This document shows positions 1-4,583 of a stretch of 5,542 nt of DNA, one piece after another. Position 1 is the stretch's first letter. Every line of letters starts with the position of its first letter. Source of the stretch: Oscillospiraceae bacterium (GTDB lineage Bacteria > Bacillota > Clostridia > Oscillospirales > Ruminococcaceae); contig JAFUQL010000042.1 of NCBI GenBank assembly GCA_017472375.1, forward strand, positions 1-5,542, in the 5' to 3' direction. A program made the position numbers and the translations under genes. The notes beneath the pieces are model-generated. The model was not told the DNA's origin. It worked only from the letters and a program-made list of their open reading frames with translations, and did no database searches.

Positions 1-1112
1 ATGGCAAAGAAGGAAATGGGCGAGGGGCCGTACTTCTTGGTGACGACCTGCATGTTGGCCATGGCGTTGGAGGTGGCGCCCATGGAGAAGCCGATGAAAC
101 CGGCGGTCATGACGGCGGCATCGTAGTCGCGGCCCATGATGTTGAACACGGCGAAGTAGGCAAACAGGAACATCAGCACGACCTGCACGGCCAGGGTGAC
201 GATCATGGGCAGAGCCAGATCCACCAGCTGCCACAGCTTCAGGCCGGCCAGCGCCATGGACAGGAACAGGTTCAGGGACATGTTGCCCACCACGTCGATC
301 TCCTGCTCGGGGAAGTGAACGCCCATGGCGTCCACCACGTTGCGGACCACAGCGGCCACGACCATGGCACCGATGTAGCCGGGGAAGGTCAGACCGGTCA
401 GAGCGGTCAGCTGAGAACCGACCCAGTCGCCGATGCCCAGAGCCAGCATCAGCATCATGAAACCGGTGACGAAGTTGCCGTTGGAGGAGGTGAAGCTGTC
501 TTCCTCGCCCTCAGCCTCGGAGGCGCCCTTGTTCAGGCACTCCAGGTTGTGGCGCTCGATGCGCATACGGGCAATGGGGCCGCCCATCACAGAGCCGGAC
601 ACCAGACCAAAGGTAGCGGCGGCCAGGCCGATGACGGAGGAGCCGGTGATGCCCATGCCGTCCATCAGAGCGCCGTAGGAAGCAGCGGTGCCGGGGCCGC
701 CGATCAGGGGCACGGAGCCCACCAGCAGACCCAGGCGGGGGTCACGGCCGAAGGCGCCCATGATGCCGCAGCCGACCACGTTCTGCATCACAGTCAGCAC
801 ACAGCCCAGCAGCAGGCACAGCAGCACGGCCTTGCCGCCCTTTTTCAGCAGGGGCAGGCTGACGGTGAAGCCGACGGTGGTGAAGAAGATGTTCATGAAC
901 ACGGTCTGCAGGGTGGCGTCAAAGCTGATGTAGGCCACACCGGTGGCATACAGGATGGTGTTCAGCGCCGCAAAGCACACGCCGCCCACCAGGGGTGCGG
1001 GGATGCAGTAGCGGTTGAACAGGGGCACCTTTTCGCAGAGCTTGGTGCCCAGATAGTACAGTACCGCGGCCAAAGCGACCGCATGGTACATATTCAGATT
1101 GATCTCAAGCAT
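1..1112 (-). CDS. gltS: Sodium/glutamate symporter GltS (ESS family), C-terminus cut by window edge
   Basis: This is an inner-membrane secondary transporter of the glutamate:Na+ symporter family, which imports glutamate with sodium. The visible 370 residues lack a stop codon; family members have about 400, so only the last ~30 are missing. I see many hydrophobic segments and the two glycine-rich re-entrant-loop signatures of the family. GGPGTA is at residues 138-143, and the C-terminal one is FSMGATSNAMANMQ at about 342-355, followed by VTKKYGPSP. A charged, acidic cytoplasmic-type loop at about residues 187-220 separates the two halves. The start is the ATG at 1110-1112, chosen because AAGGAG (1120-1125) lies 7 bases upstream. 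The gene is preceded by its own promoter and a folded leader of about 160 bases. The family assignment is firm; substrate preference for glutamate is inferred from the family. Confidence 0.92.
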   Translation of the reverse strand, partial: MLEINLNMYHAVALAAVLYYLGTKLCEKVPLFNRYCIPAPLVGGVCFAALNTILYATGVAYISFDATLQTVFMNIFFTTVGFTVSLPLLKKGGKAVLLCLLLGCVLTVMQNVVGCGIMGAFGRDPRLGLLVGSVPLIGGPGTAASYGALMDGMGITGSSVIGLAAATFGLVSGSVMGGPIARMRIERHNLECLNKGASEAEGEEDSFTSSNGNFVTGFMMLMLALGIGDWVGSQLTALTGLTFPGYIGAMVVAAVVRNVVDAMGVHFPEQEIDVVGNMSLNLFLSMALAGLKLWQLVDLALPMIVTLAVQVVLMFLFAYFAVFNIMGRDYDAAVMTAGFIGFSMGATSNAMANMQVVTKKYGPSPISFFA

Positions 1113-1218
1113 GGTCTCTCTCCTTAACACACAAAGGGTTCCTCAAGGTTCGGATCCTGCCCGGTGCTGCAGACACCGCACAGAGCCGCTCTGCCATACA
1201 AAGCCGCAGGCAGAGCCG

Positions 1219-1247
1219 CCAAAAAGGGCGCAGTGCACCCTTTTTGG
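1219..1247 (-). promoter_or_regulatory. Terminator-like hairpin in the gltS leader (possible attenuator)
   Basis: On the minus strand CCAAAAAGGGTGC and GCGCCCTTTTTGG form a 13-bp stem (one G-U pair) around a 3-base loop, ending in five Ts. It lies about 26 bases after the predicted gltS start site, so it would be transcribed in the leader rather than at the end of a gene. The G-U pair becomes an A-C mismatch in a plus-strand transcript, so minus-strand RNA folds better. Further downstream GCTCTGCC/GGCAGAGC (1188-1195 with 1209-1216) and CGGTG/CACCG (1162-1166 with 1174-1178) can also pair. The structure may be a transcription attenuator or merely a 5' protective fold. Confidence 0.45.
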
Positions 1248-1279
1248 ACTTTTACAGCGTACACTGTTGAACTGGGTTT

Positions 1280-1308
1280 ATCATAGCGGTAAAAAAGGAC
1301 GTAAACAA
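1280..1308 (-). promoter_or_regulatory. Predicted sigma-A promoter of gltS
   Basis: Read on the minus strand, a -35 TTGTTT (1303-1308) is followed after 17 bases by a -10 TATGAT (1280-1285). Transcription would start near 1273 and give a leader of about 160 bases before the gltS start codon. Upstream DNA is AT-rich. This is the best promoter match found in the gltS upstream region; it rests on motif matching only. Confidence 0.55.
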
Positions 1309-1415
1309 GAGGGAACGTTCGATTTCAGCGTTTTTGCAGAGGAAGAAAATGTTGCGTGCGGTGAGACATATTGCGGCTTATGCAAAATCGCACAAAAAGA
1401 GCGCAAAATGTTTCA

Positions 1416-1464
1416 GAAAACAAAACCATCCCCCTGCCACATTGTATGCAGGCAGGGGGATGGT
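1416..1464 (-). terminator. Strong leftward intrinsic terminator
   Basis: A perfect 14-bp GC-rich stem (1425-1438 with 1451-1464) encloses a 12-base loop. On the minus strand it is followed at once by TTTGTTTTCT, whereas on the plus strand no T-run follows. It would therefore stop transcripts moving left. No minus-strand gene ends just upstream; the nearest is the acyl-carrier-protein gene ending at 1866. It may act as a backup stop that insulates gltS from read-through, or it may end an unrecognised minus-strand RNA. Confidence 0.65.
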
Positions 1465-1469
1465 CTGAA

Positions 1470-1515
1470 CGCCGGACCCGCAATTTCAAAAAGCGGGTTT
1501 GGCGGATGTGACATC
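1470..1515. repeat. Two adjacent inverted repeats
   Basis: CGCCGGACCCGC (1470-1481) and GCGGGTTTGGCG (1493-1504) form a 12-bp stem with an 11-base loop. Two positions are G-U pairs in a plus-strand transcript but mismatches on the minus strand. Directly after it lies the near-palindrome GATGTGACATC (1505-1515), whose one-base centre suits a DNA operator better than an RNA hairpin. Neither has a T-run. Together with the terminator at 1416-1464 they make three dyads within about 90 bases. No function can be assigned. Confidence 0.5.
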
Positions 1516-1616
1516 ATGGAATTGTTGCGCCCGGACGGACAGGGGCTCAAGTACAGGCCGGAAAAGGCAGAAAACGACTGAAGAGTTGAGAGGATCCGAT
1601 GATCTGCGAGAGTTGT

Positions 1617-1646
1617 TTGACAAAGAATACGGGGATGGAGTATGCT
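1617..1646 (+). promoter_or_regulatory. Near-consensus sigma-A promoter of the 45-residue gene
   Basis: A perfect -35 TTGACA (1617-1622) is separated by 18 bases from a -10 TATGCT (1641-1646). The start site would be near 1653, giving a leader of about 34 bases that carries GGAGG (1672-1676) before the ATG at 1687. Because the promoter sits inside the short frames that overlap this region, it argues that those frames are not part of the same gene. Confidence 0.6.
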
Positions 1647-1686
1647 CCAAACAAGATGATTTTATTGGAACGGAGGAATGGAGACT

Positions 1687-1824
1687 ATGAGTGAAGAGCG
1701 GGACGTTTCTGAATTCTCAGCAGAAGAAGCGGAGCGATGGGAAGAGATGAAACAGGAGAGATTTTCTCCCATTATCCTCACCAAAGAGGAATATGAGCAA
1801 ATGAAAAAACAGGGGCGCATCTGA
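1687..1824 (+). CDS. Small acidic protein of unknown function (45 residues)
   Basis: I do not recognise this protein. It has 12 glutamates and 1 aspartate among 45 residues against 8 Lys/Arg. The N-terminal half is a probable amphipathic helix (about residues 11-25, rich in E, R and K). It is followed by FSPIILTKEEYEQMKKQGRI, which looks like a short strand plus a second helix. There is no signal peptide, membrane segment or cysteine. Support for a real gene is structural: a near-consensus promoter, GGAGG 10 bases before the ATG, and a terminator that starts at the stop codon. Base composition is AT-richer than the neighbouring genes, which may mean acquisition by transfer. The compact charged form resembles small antitoxins or regulators, but no partner toxin is adjacent, so this is only a guess. 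It could also be the remnant of a longer gene. Confidence 0.55.
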   Translation: MSEERDVSEFSAEEAERWEEMKQERFSPIILTKEEYEQMKKQGRI

Positions 1825-1856
1825 AACCACCAAGCGGAAACGCGAGGTGGTTTTTT
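1824..1856 (+). terminator. Intrinsic terminator of the 45-residue gene, possibly bidirectional
   Basis: AAACCACC (1824-1831) pairs with GGTGGTTT (1846-1853), and inside it GCG/CGC closes a GAAA tetraloop (1834-1843). Six Ts (1851-1856) follow the GC-rich part. The first base of the stem is the last base of the stop codon. The convergent acyl-carrier-protein gene ends 9 bases beyond the other side. On the minus strand the same stem has only TTT as its tail, so it works best rightward and perhaps weakly leftward. Confidence 0.8.
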
Positions 1857-1865
1857 ATACCAAAA

Positions 1866-2102
1866 TCATTTCAGCTGGTATTCCACCAGATAGAGCAATT
1901 GCCCCAGGGTCTCGCAGGCGATGAGGTCCTTGTCGTCGATCTCTACCCCGAAGGCCTCCTCCAGCGCGATGGACAGATACATCCGGTCGTAGCTGTCCTT
2001 TTCCAGATCCGGCCAAAAGCGGGCAGAGAGGGTCAGCCGCTCCCGGGGCAGAAGAAACTCCGCCTCGCAGACATCCAGTGCTTTTTCCAGATCGAATTTC
2101 AT
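1866..2102 (-). CDS. Acyl carrier protein-like protein (78 residues)
   Basis: The length and helical pattern match a stand-alone acyl carrier protein, the small acidic cytoplasmic protein that holds acyl or aminoacyl intermediates on a 4'-phosphopantetheine arm. The diagnostic region is DLEKDSYDRMYLSIALEEAF at residues 32-51, corresponding to the usual D-x-x-x-DSL-D-x-x-x-L...ALE-x-x-F. Serine 37 is the expected attachment site. The motif is DSY rather than DSL, which is unusual. The rest, GVEIDDKDL...TLGQLLYLVEYQL, fits helices 3-4. The start at 2100-2102 has GGGAGG 8 bases upstream; longer in-frame extensions upstream lack a ribosome site and cross the promoter. No fatty-acid, polyketide or peptide-synthesis gene is nearby, so its partner enzyme cannot be deduced. 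It is probably not the housekeeping AcpP of fatty-acid synthesis; that is inference from the isolated context and the changed motif. Confidence 0.85.
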   Translation of the reverse strand: MKFDLEKALDVCEAEFLLPRERLTLSARFWPDLEKDSYDRMYLSIALEEAFGVEIDDKDLIACETLGQLLYLVEYQLK

Positions 2103-2138
2103 GGCAAAGACCTCCCAGGTAAGATGTTGTCCAAGCCC

Positions 2139-2168
2139 AGTATACCACGGCGGCACAGCGCAAAACAA
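2139..2168 (-). promoter_or_regulatory. Predicted extended -10 promoter of the acyl carrier protein gene
   Basis: On the minus strand TTGTTT (2163-2168), an 18-base spacer and TATACT (2139-2144) preceded by TGG form an extended -10 promoter. The start site would be near 2132, leaving a leader of about 30 bases with the GGGAGG ribosome site. It lies just downstream of the terminator hairpin at 2193-2224, which suggests the gene is transcribed independently of the RNA locus to its right. Confidence 0.6.
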
Positions 2169-2182
2169 GGCCGCCCTCCGCC

Positions 2183-2224
2183 AAAATGGAAACAGCCCGC
2201 CGCTCCGGCGAGGAGGGCGGGCTG
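2183..2224 (-). terminator. Intrinsic terminator at the 3' end of the small RNA
   Basis: CAGCCCGCC and GGCGGGCTG (2193-2201 with 2216-2224) pair for 9 bp. The stem continues with CTCC/GGAG (2203-2206 with 2212-2215) past a one-base bulge to a 5-base loop. On the minus strand the tail is TTTCCATTTT, which is interrupted and so only moderately U-rich. On the plus strand the tail is CTTCTTT. The hairpin separates the small RNA from the promoter of the acyl carrier protein gene. Confidence 0.65.
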
Positions 2225-2343
2225 CTTCTTTGGTCGTGCGAAACAAAGAAAAAAGGAGGATCGATCGTGAGGTCAGAGTTGCGTCTGCCTCTCAGCAAGG
2301 CCGCGCAGGCGGGTGAGCATCCGCCTGCTGACTTTGCCTTGCT
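2183..2343 (-). ncRNA. Predicted structured small RNA, about 160 nt, with exposed anti-Shine-Dalgarno linker
   Basis: I do not recognise a named RNA family. A minus-strand transcript from the promoter at 2350-2378 would begin near 2343 and fold into four tightly packed stem-loops. Stem 1 pairs AGCAAGGC with GCCTTGCT (2336-2343 with 2294-2301) and, inside, GCAGGCGG with CCGCCTGC (2321-2328 with 2305-2312). Stem 2 abuts it: GAGGCAGA with TCTG-a-CCTC (2284-2291 with 2269-2277, one bulge). Then comes an unpaired linker at about 2251-2268 containing CCTCCTTTT. Stem 3 pairs TTCTTTG with CAAAGAA (2244-2250 with 2226-2232). Stem 4 is the terminator (2193-2224). The linker is complementary to ribosome sites, which suggests a trans-acting regulator blocking translation. 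A cis leader for the acyl-carrier-protein gene is the alternative, if the terminator is read through. No convincing protein is encoded on this strand. Confidence 0.6.
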
Positions 2344-2351
2344 GAAGTCAG
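2328..2351. promoter_or_regulatory. Dyad overlapping the small-RNA -10 and start site (possible operator)
   Basis: CTGACTT (2328-2334) and AAGTCAG (2345-2351) form a perfect 7-bp inverted repeat with a 10-base spacer. It covers the downstream end of the -10 box, the predicted start site and the first 15 or so transcribed bases. One half lies outside the transcript, so it cannot be an RNA stem from that promoter. A protein-binding site is a possible reading. Confidence 0.3.
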
Positions 2352-2398
2352 TATAGTCCTCTTTGTAATATCTGTCAATAAATTTAAATCAAGTTTGT
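2350..2398 (-). promoter_or_regulatory. Strong sigma-A promoter with AT-rich upstream element, driving the small RNA
   Basis: On the minus strand a consensus -35 TTGACA (2373-2378), a 17-base spacer and a -10 TATACT (2350-2355) form the best promoter in the window. Directly upstream, bases 2379-2398 are almost all A and T, like the UP elements of highly expressed stable RNA genes. The predicted start, about 2343, coincides with the first base of stem 1 of the small RNA. Confidence 0.75.
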
Positions 2399-2458
2399 GA
2401 GAAATCACCAATTCTTTGCGGCTTTGATCCACATAAAACAGGGGATTTTGCGCCGCGC

Positions 2459-3196
2459 TCAGGTGGTCTGAGGGTCGGCCTTGTCCACCAGCTTGTCGTA
2501 CTTGGCGCAAATGGCAGCATCCTCAGCGCTCAGATCCCGCTTGACGGCGATCAGAGCCTTGGTGGGGATGCCCTCGGCGGTGTACATGGCCTCGTGCTCG
2601 GTGCGGATGTTCCACTCCGGCTCGTCGGCGTGCAGGTCACGGGTCATCCACACGATCTCGAAGCCCGCCGCGGGGAAGTAGCGCAGGCTGTCCTCAAACA
2701 GGTCGTCGTCGTCGGTCTTGAAGTAGATCTCGCCTTCCTCCTTCAGAAACTCCCGGTACAGGATGAGCTGTTTGGGGTAGGTCAGGCGGTGCTTCTTGTG
2801 GCCGGCCTTTTTGTTCCAGGGGTTGCAGAAGTTGATGTAGATGCGCTCCACCGTATCGGTGGGGGCGAAGGCATTCAAAATACGTTCGATGTCCAGCGAC
2901 ATGATCTGCACGTTGTCCGGCAGGCGGCCTGCCTCGGTGTAGATGCGCTCAATGTTGCGCTTGGCCAGAATGAGCACCTTGTCGGTGATGTCGATGCCCA
3001 GGTAGTTGTTCTCGGGGTGTTTCAGGGCCAGACGAGCCAGAAAGCCGCCCTTGCCGCAGCCCAGCTCCAGGTGAATGGGCTGCTCGCTGCGGACGAACTG
3101 GGCGGCCCAGCGGCCCTTGTTGGCGATGGGGTCGTGGGCGTGGAACGCACAGGCCAGCAGCTCCGGCCGGGCGTAGGGTTTAAAGCGCATACGCAT
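2459..3196 (-). CDS. trmB: tRNA (guanine-N7-)-methyltransferase TrmB
   Basis: This cytoplasmic enzyme uses S-adenosylmethionine to methylate N7 of G46 in the tRNA variable loop. In the 245-residue product the SAM-binding motif LELGCGKGGF is at residues 43-52 and the acidic strand end GID at 67-69. The family signature follows as INFCNPWNKK at 121-130, HKKHRLT at 133-139 and the catalytic-region KTD at 160-162. The C-terminal TEHEAMY...GIPTKAL (199-215) matches the TrmB tRNA-binding end. The usual PDPWPK is CNPWNK here. CNPW occurs in clostridial homologues as far as I recall, while the asparagine after the tryptophan looks less usual. About 20 residues follow the normal family end. The start at 3194-3196 has AAGGAG (3206-3211) 9 bases upstream; a second ATG two codons on is a possible alternative. 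It lies 20 bases behind the tRNA-editing gene in one operon. Confidence 0.95.
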   Translation of the reverse strand: MRMRFKPYARPELLACAFHAHDPIANKGRWAAQFVRSEQPIHLELGCGKGGFLARLALKHPENNYLGIDITDKVLILAKRNIERIYTEAGRLPDNVQIMSLDIERILNAFAPTDTVERIYINFCNPWNKKAGHKKHRLTYPKQLILYREFLKEEGEIYFKTDDDDLFEDSLRYFPAAGFEIVWMTRDLHADEPEWNIRTEHEAMYTAEGIPTKALIAVKRDLSAEDAAICAKYDKLVDKADPQTT

Positions 3197-3216
3197 GGTT
3201 TCGTTCTCCTTTTTGA

Positions 3217-4389
3217 TCAGACATCCGCAAAAAATTCTTGGATCCGCGCCGGGTCGGTGACGGCGATGCTGCCGGTGCACAGTTCCGGCTTGCCGCCGCC
3301 GCGGCCCTCCAGGGCGGCGTTCATCTCCTTGCACAGGGCGCGCACGTCGCCGCCGTTTTGAGCCAGCGCGTAGGCAAGCCCCTGCCCGCCCTCGCTGAAC
3401 ACAGCACAGGGGCGGCTGGTGCGCTCGGCCAGGGCCAAAGCCAGGCGGCGCAGGCTGTCGGCGCTGAGGCCCTCGGCCAGCAGCACCGGCTGGTCGCCCT
3501 CGCTCACCTGCGCGGCGGTGTGGCGGAACACCTGCTGCTCCAGCCGGGCGGCGCGGGCCTTCTGCTCCTCCAGTTCCTTGGCCTGCCGGGCGGCGGCGGC
3601 CGCAAGCTGGCCGTTTTTGGCGCTGAACTGGGCGCGAAGAGCAGCCTGCTCGGCGAGCATCTCGTCAAACAGCTTCAGGGCGCGGCCGCCGCAGGCGATG
3701 GTGATGCGGGTGCCGCCCTTGTAATTCATGCTGGACACCACCTTGATCATGCCGATCTGGCCGGTGCGGGACACATGGGTGCCGCAGCAGGCGCAGCAGT
3801 CCGCGCCGGGAATGGCTACGATGCGCACCGGGCCGTCGATGGCCTTCTTGCTGCGGTAGGTCAGGGTCTCCAGTACGGCGGGGTCGGGGTAGTCGGCCTG
3901 TACCGGCACGTCCGCCCAGATGACCCGGTTGGCCTCCGCCTCGGCGGCGGCCAGTACCTCGGGCGGGATGGGCAGGCTGGTGTCCAGGGTGGTGGCCTCC
4001 TCGCCGATGTGGAAGCCCACATTCTCACACTGCACCATCCGGTGCAGGATGCCGCTGAGCACATGTTCGCCGGAGTGCTGCTGCATGCTGTCCAGCCGGT
4101 GCTCCATGTCCAGCACGCCGGTCACGGTCTCGCCCACCGGCAGCTCGGCGGCGACGGTGTGGGTCACCACACCGTCCTTTACCTGTACGTCCAGCACCTG
4201 GATGCCGTTCAGGGTGCCCCGGTCGGCGGGCTGGCCGCCCCCCTCAGGGAAAAAGGCGGTCTGGTCCAGCACCACGCGGGACCGGCCTTTCGCGGCGGGC
4301 TCGCAGGCCAGCACGGCGGCGGTAAAGCGGGAGAGCCACGGGTCTGCATCGTACAGGCGCAGGGTCTCGGGATGGGTCTGTTCGGCCAT
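3217..4389 (-). CDS. Alanyl-tRNA editing protein, AlaX type with DHHA1 domain
   Basis: This is a free-standing relative of the editing half of alanyl-tRNA synthetase. It hydrolyses tRNA(Ala) mischarged with serine (or glycine), protecting translation accuracy in the cytoplasm. In the 390-residue product the N-terminal part has FFPEGGGQPADRG (46-58). The zinc site then follows: HSGEH at 105-109 (H105, H109) and CCGTH at 201-205 (C201, H205). These are all four expected ligands. A charged, alanine- and glutamate-rich coiled coil spans about 242-290. The C-terminal DHHA1 domain follows, with the glycine-rich EGRGGGKPELCTGS at 361-374. No aminoacylation domain is present, so this is not a truncated AlaRS. 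The start at 4387-4389 has GAGGTGA just upstream; an in-frame extension further up has no ribosome site and crosses the promoter. It heads an operon with trmB. Confidence 0.94.
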   Translation of the reverse strand: MAEQTHPETLRLYDADPWLSRFTAAVLACEPAAKGRSRVVLDQTAFFPEGGGQPADRGTLNGIQVLDVQVKDGVVTHTVAAELPVGETVTGVLDMEHRLDSMQQHSGEHVLSGILHRMVQCENVGFHIGEEATTLDTSLPIPPEVLAAAEAEANRVIWADVPVQADYPDPAVLETLTYRSKKAIDGPVRIVAIPGADCCACCGTHVSRTGQIGMIKVVSSMNYKGGTRITIACGGRALKLFDEMLAEQAALRAQFSAKNGQLAAAAARQAKELEEQKARAARLEQQVFRHTAAQVSEGDQPVLLAEGLSADSLRRLALALAERTSRPCAVFSEGGQGLAYALAQNGGDVRALCKEMNAALEGRGGGKPELCTGSIAVTDPARIQEFFADV

Positions 4390-4451
4390 ATATGTCACCT
4401 CATTGGGAAGATTTCGCTCTGTGCGGGAGCGTATGCCCCCGCGGCAGTACA

Positions 4452-4481
4452 ATCATACCACATTTCACGCCCGGCTGTCCC
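4452..4481 (-). promoter_or_regulatory. Predicted promoter of the alaX-trmB operon
   Basis: On the minus strand GGGACA (4476-4481), an 18-base spacer and TATGAT (4452-4457) preceded by TGG form an extended -10 promoter with a weak -35. The start site would be near 4445, about 55 bases before the alaX start codon. Its -35 box lies only 10 bases from the -35 box of the opposite-facing lipoprotein promoter. Confidence 0.55.
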
Positions 4482-4491
4482 CCCTGTACGA

Positions 4492-4520
4492 TGGAAAAAC
4501 CCGCAAAGTTATTGTATAAT
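4492..4520 (+). promoter_or_regulatory. Predicted promoter of the lipoprotein gene
   Basis: TGGAAA (4492-4497), a 17-base spacer and a perfect -10 TATAAT (4515-4520) face right. Transcription would start near 4527, about 57 bases before the ATG. It is back to back with the alaX-trmB promoter, so the two may be controlled together or interfere with each other. Confidence 0.6.
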
Positions 4521-4530
4521 AAAACCACTT

Positions 4531-4556
4531 GGCAGCGGGCTGCGTGCCCTGCTGCC
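4531..4556 (+). promoter_or_regulatory. GC-rich hairpin at the 5' end of the lipoprotein mRNA
   Basis: GGCAGCGGGC (4531-4540) pairs with GCCC-t-GCTGCC (4546-4556) through 10 bp with one bulged base and a 5-base loop. It begins only about 4 bases after the predicted transcription start and has no T-run, so it is not a terminator. The ribosome site, AAGGAGGTG at 4569-4577, lies 12 bases further on and stays free. A role in mRNA stability is a reasonable guess. Confidence 0.45.
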
Positions 4557-4583
4557 CCAGAACCGAACAAGGAGGTGCCCGCC

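Larger units (their letters stand above)
1113..1616. other. Intergenic region upstream of gltS
   Basis: I find no convincing gene here. The stretch is AT-richer than the flanking genes and holds the gltS ribosome site, the folded gltS leader, the gltS promoter, one leftward terminator and two further inverted repeats, each listed separately. Short open frames exist on the plus strand, for example an ATG at 1516 giving 21 residues and an ATG at 1599 giving 31. They lack good ribosome sites, or they run through the promoter of the next gene. The part between about 1309 and 1415 holds nothing I can name. Confidence 0.5.
2103..2458. other. Gene-free interval between the acyl carrier protein gene and trmB
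   Basis: The left part holds the acyl-carrier-protein promoter and ribosome site, the middle holds the small RNA and its terminator, and 2350-2398 is its promoter. The remaining AT-rich part, about 2399-2458, follows the trmB stop codon; I see no clear intrinsic terminator for the alaX-trmB operon there. Read-through into the small-RNA locus is therefore possible. Confidence 0.55.

Noticed and set aside
1150..1250. T-box riboswitch in the gltS leader
   Set aside because: The leader is structured, but I find no AGGGTGGNACCGCG-like T-box sequence and no specifier-loop arrangement, and gltS is not a usual T-box target.
1099..1581. Plus-strand frame of 160 codons through the gltS upstream region
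   Set aside because: It starts inside gltS on the opposite strand, lacks a ribosome site, runs through the gltS promoter and three hairpins, and its translation has no recognisable pattern.
1499..1694. Two short plus-strand frames overlapping the 45-residue gene (ending at 1690 and 1694)
   Set aside because: Both overlap the next start codon by a few bases, which suggested translational coupling. But both contain the TTGACA-N18-TATGCT promoter, they compete for the same DNA, and neither has a good ribosome site (only a weak GAGAGG before the ATG at 1599).
2267..2356. Plus-strand GTG frame of 29 codons with a strong AAAGGAGG 7 bases upstream
   Set aside because: It looks translatable and would be antisense to the small RNA, as in a type I toxin-antitoxin pair. 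But no plus-strand promoter is visible ahead of it, the peptide is not hydrophobic, and its Shine-Dalgarno is the complement of the RNA's pyrimidine linker, which explains it.
2292..2510. Minus-strand frame of 72 codons overlapping the end of trmB
   Set aside because: It overlaps trmB out of frame, has no ribosome site, and crosses the small-RNA promoter and stem 1.
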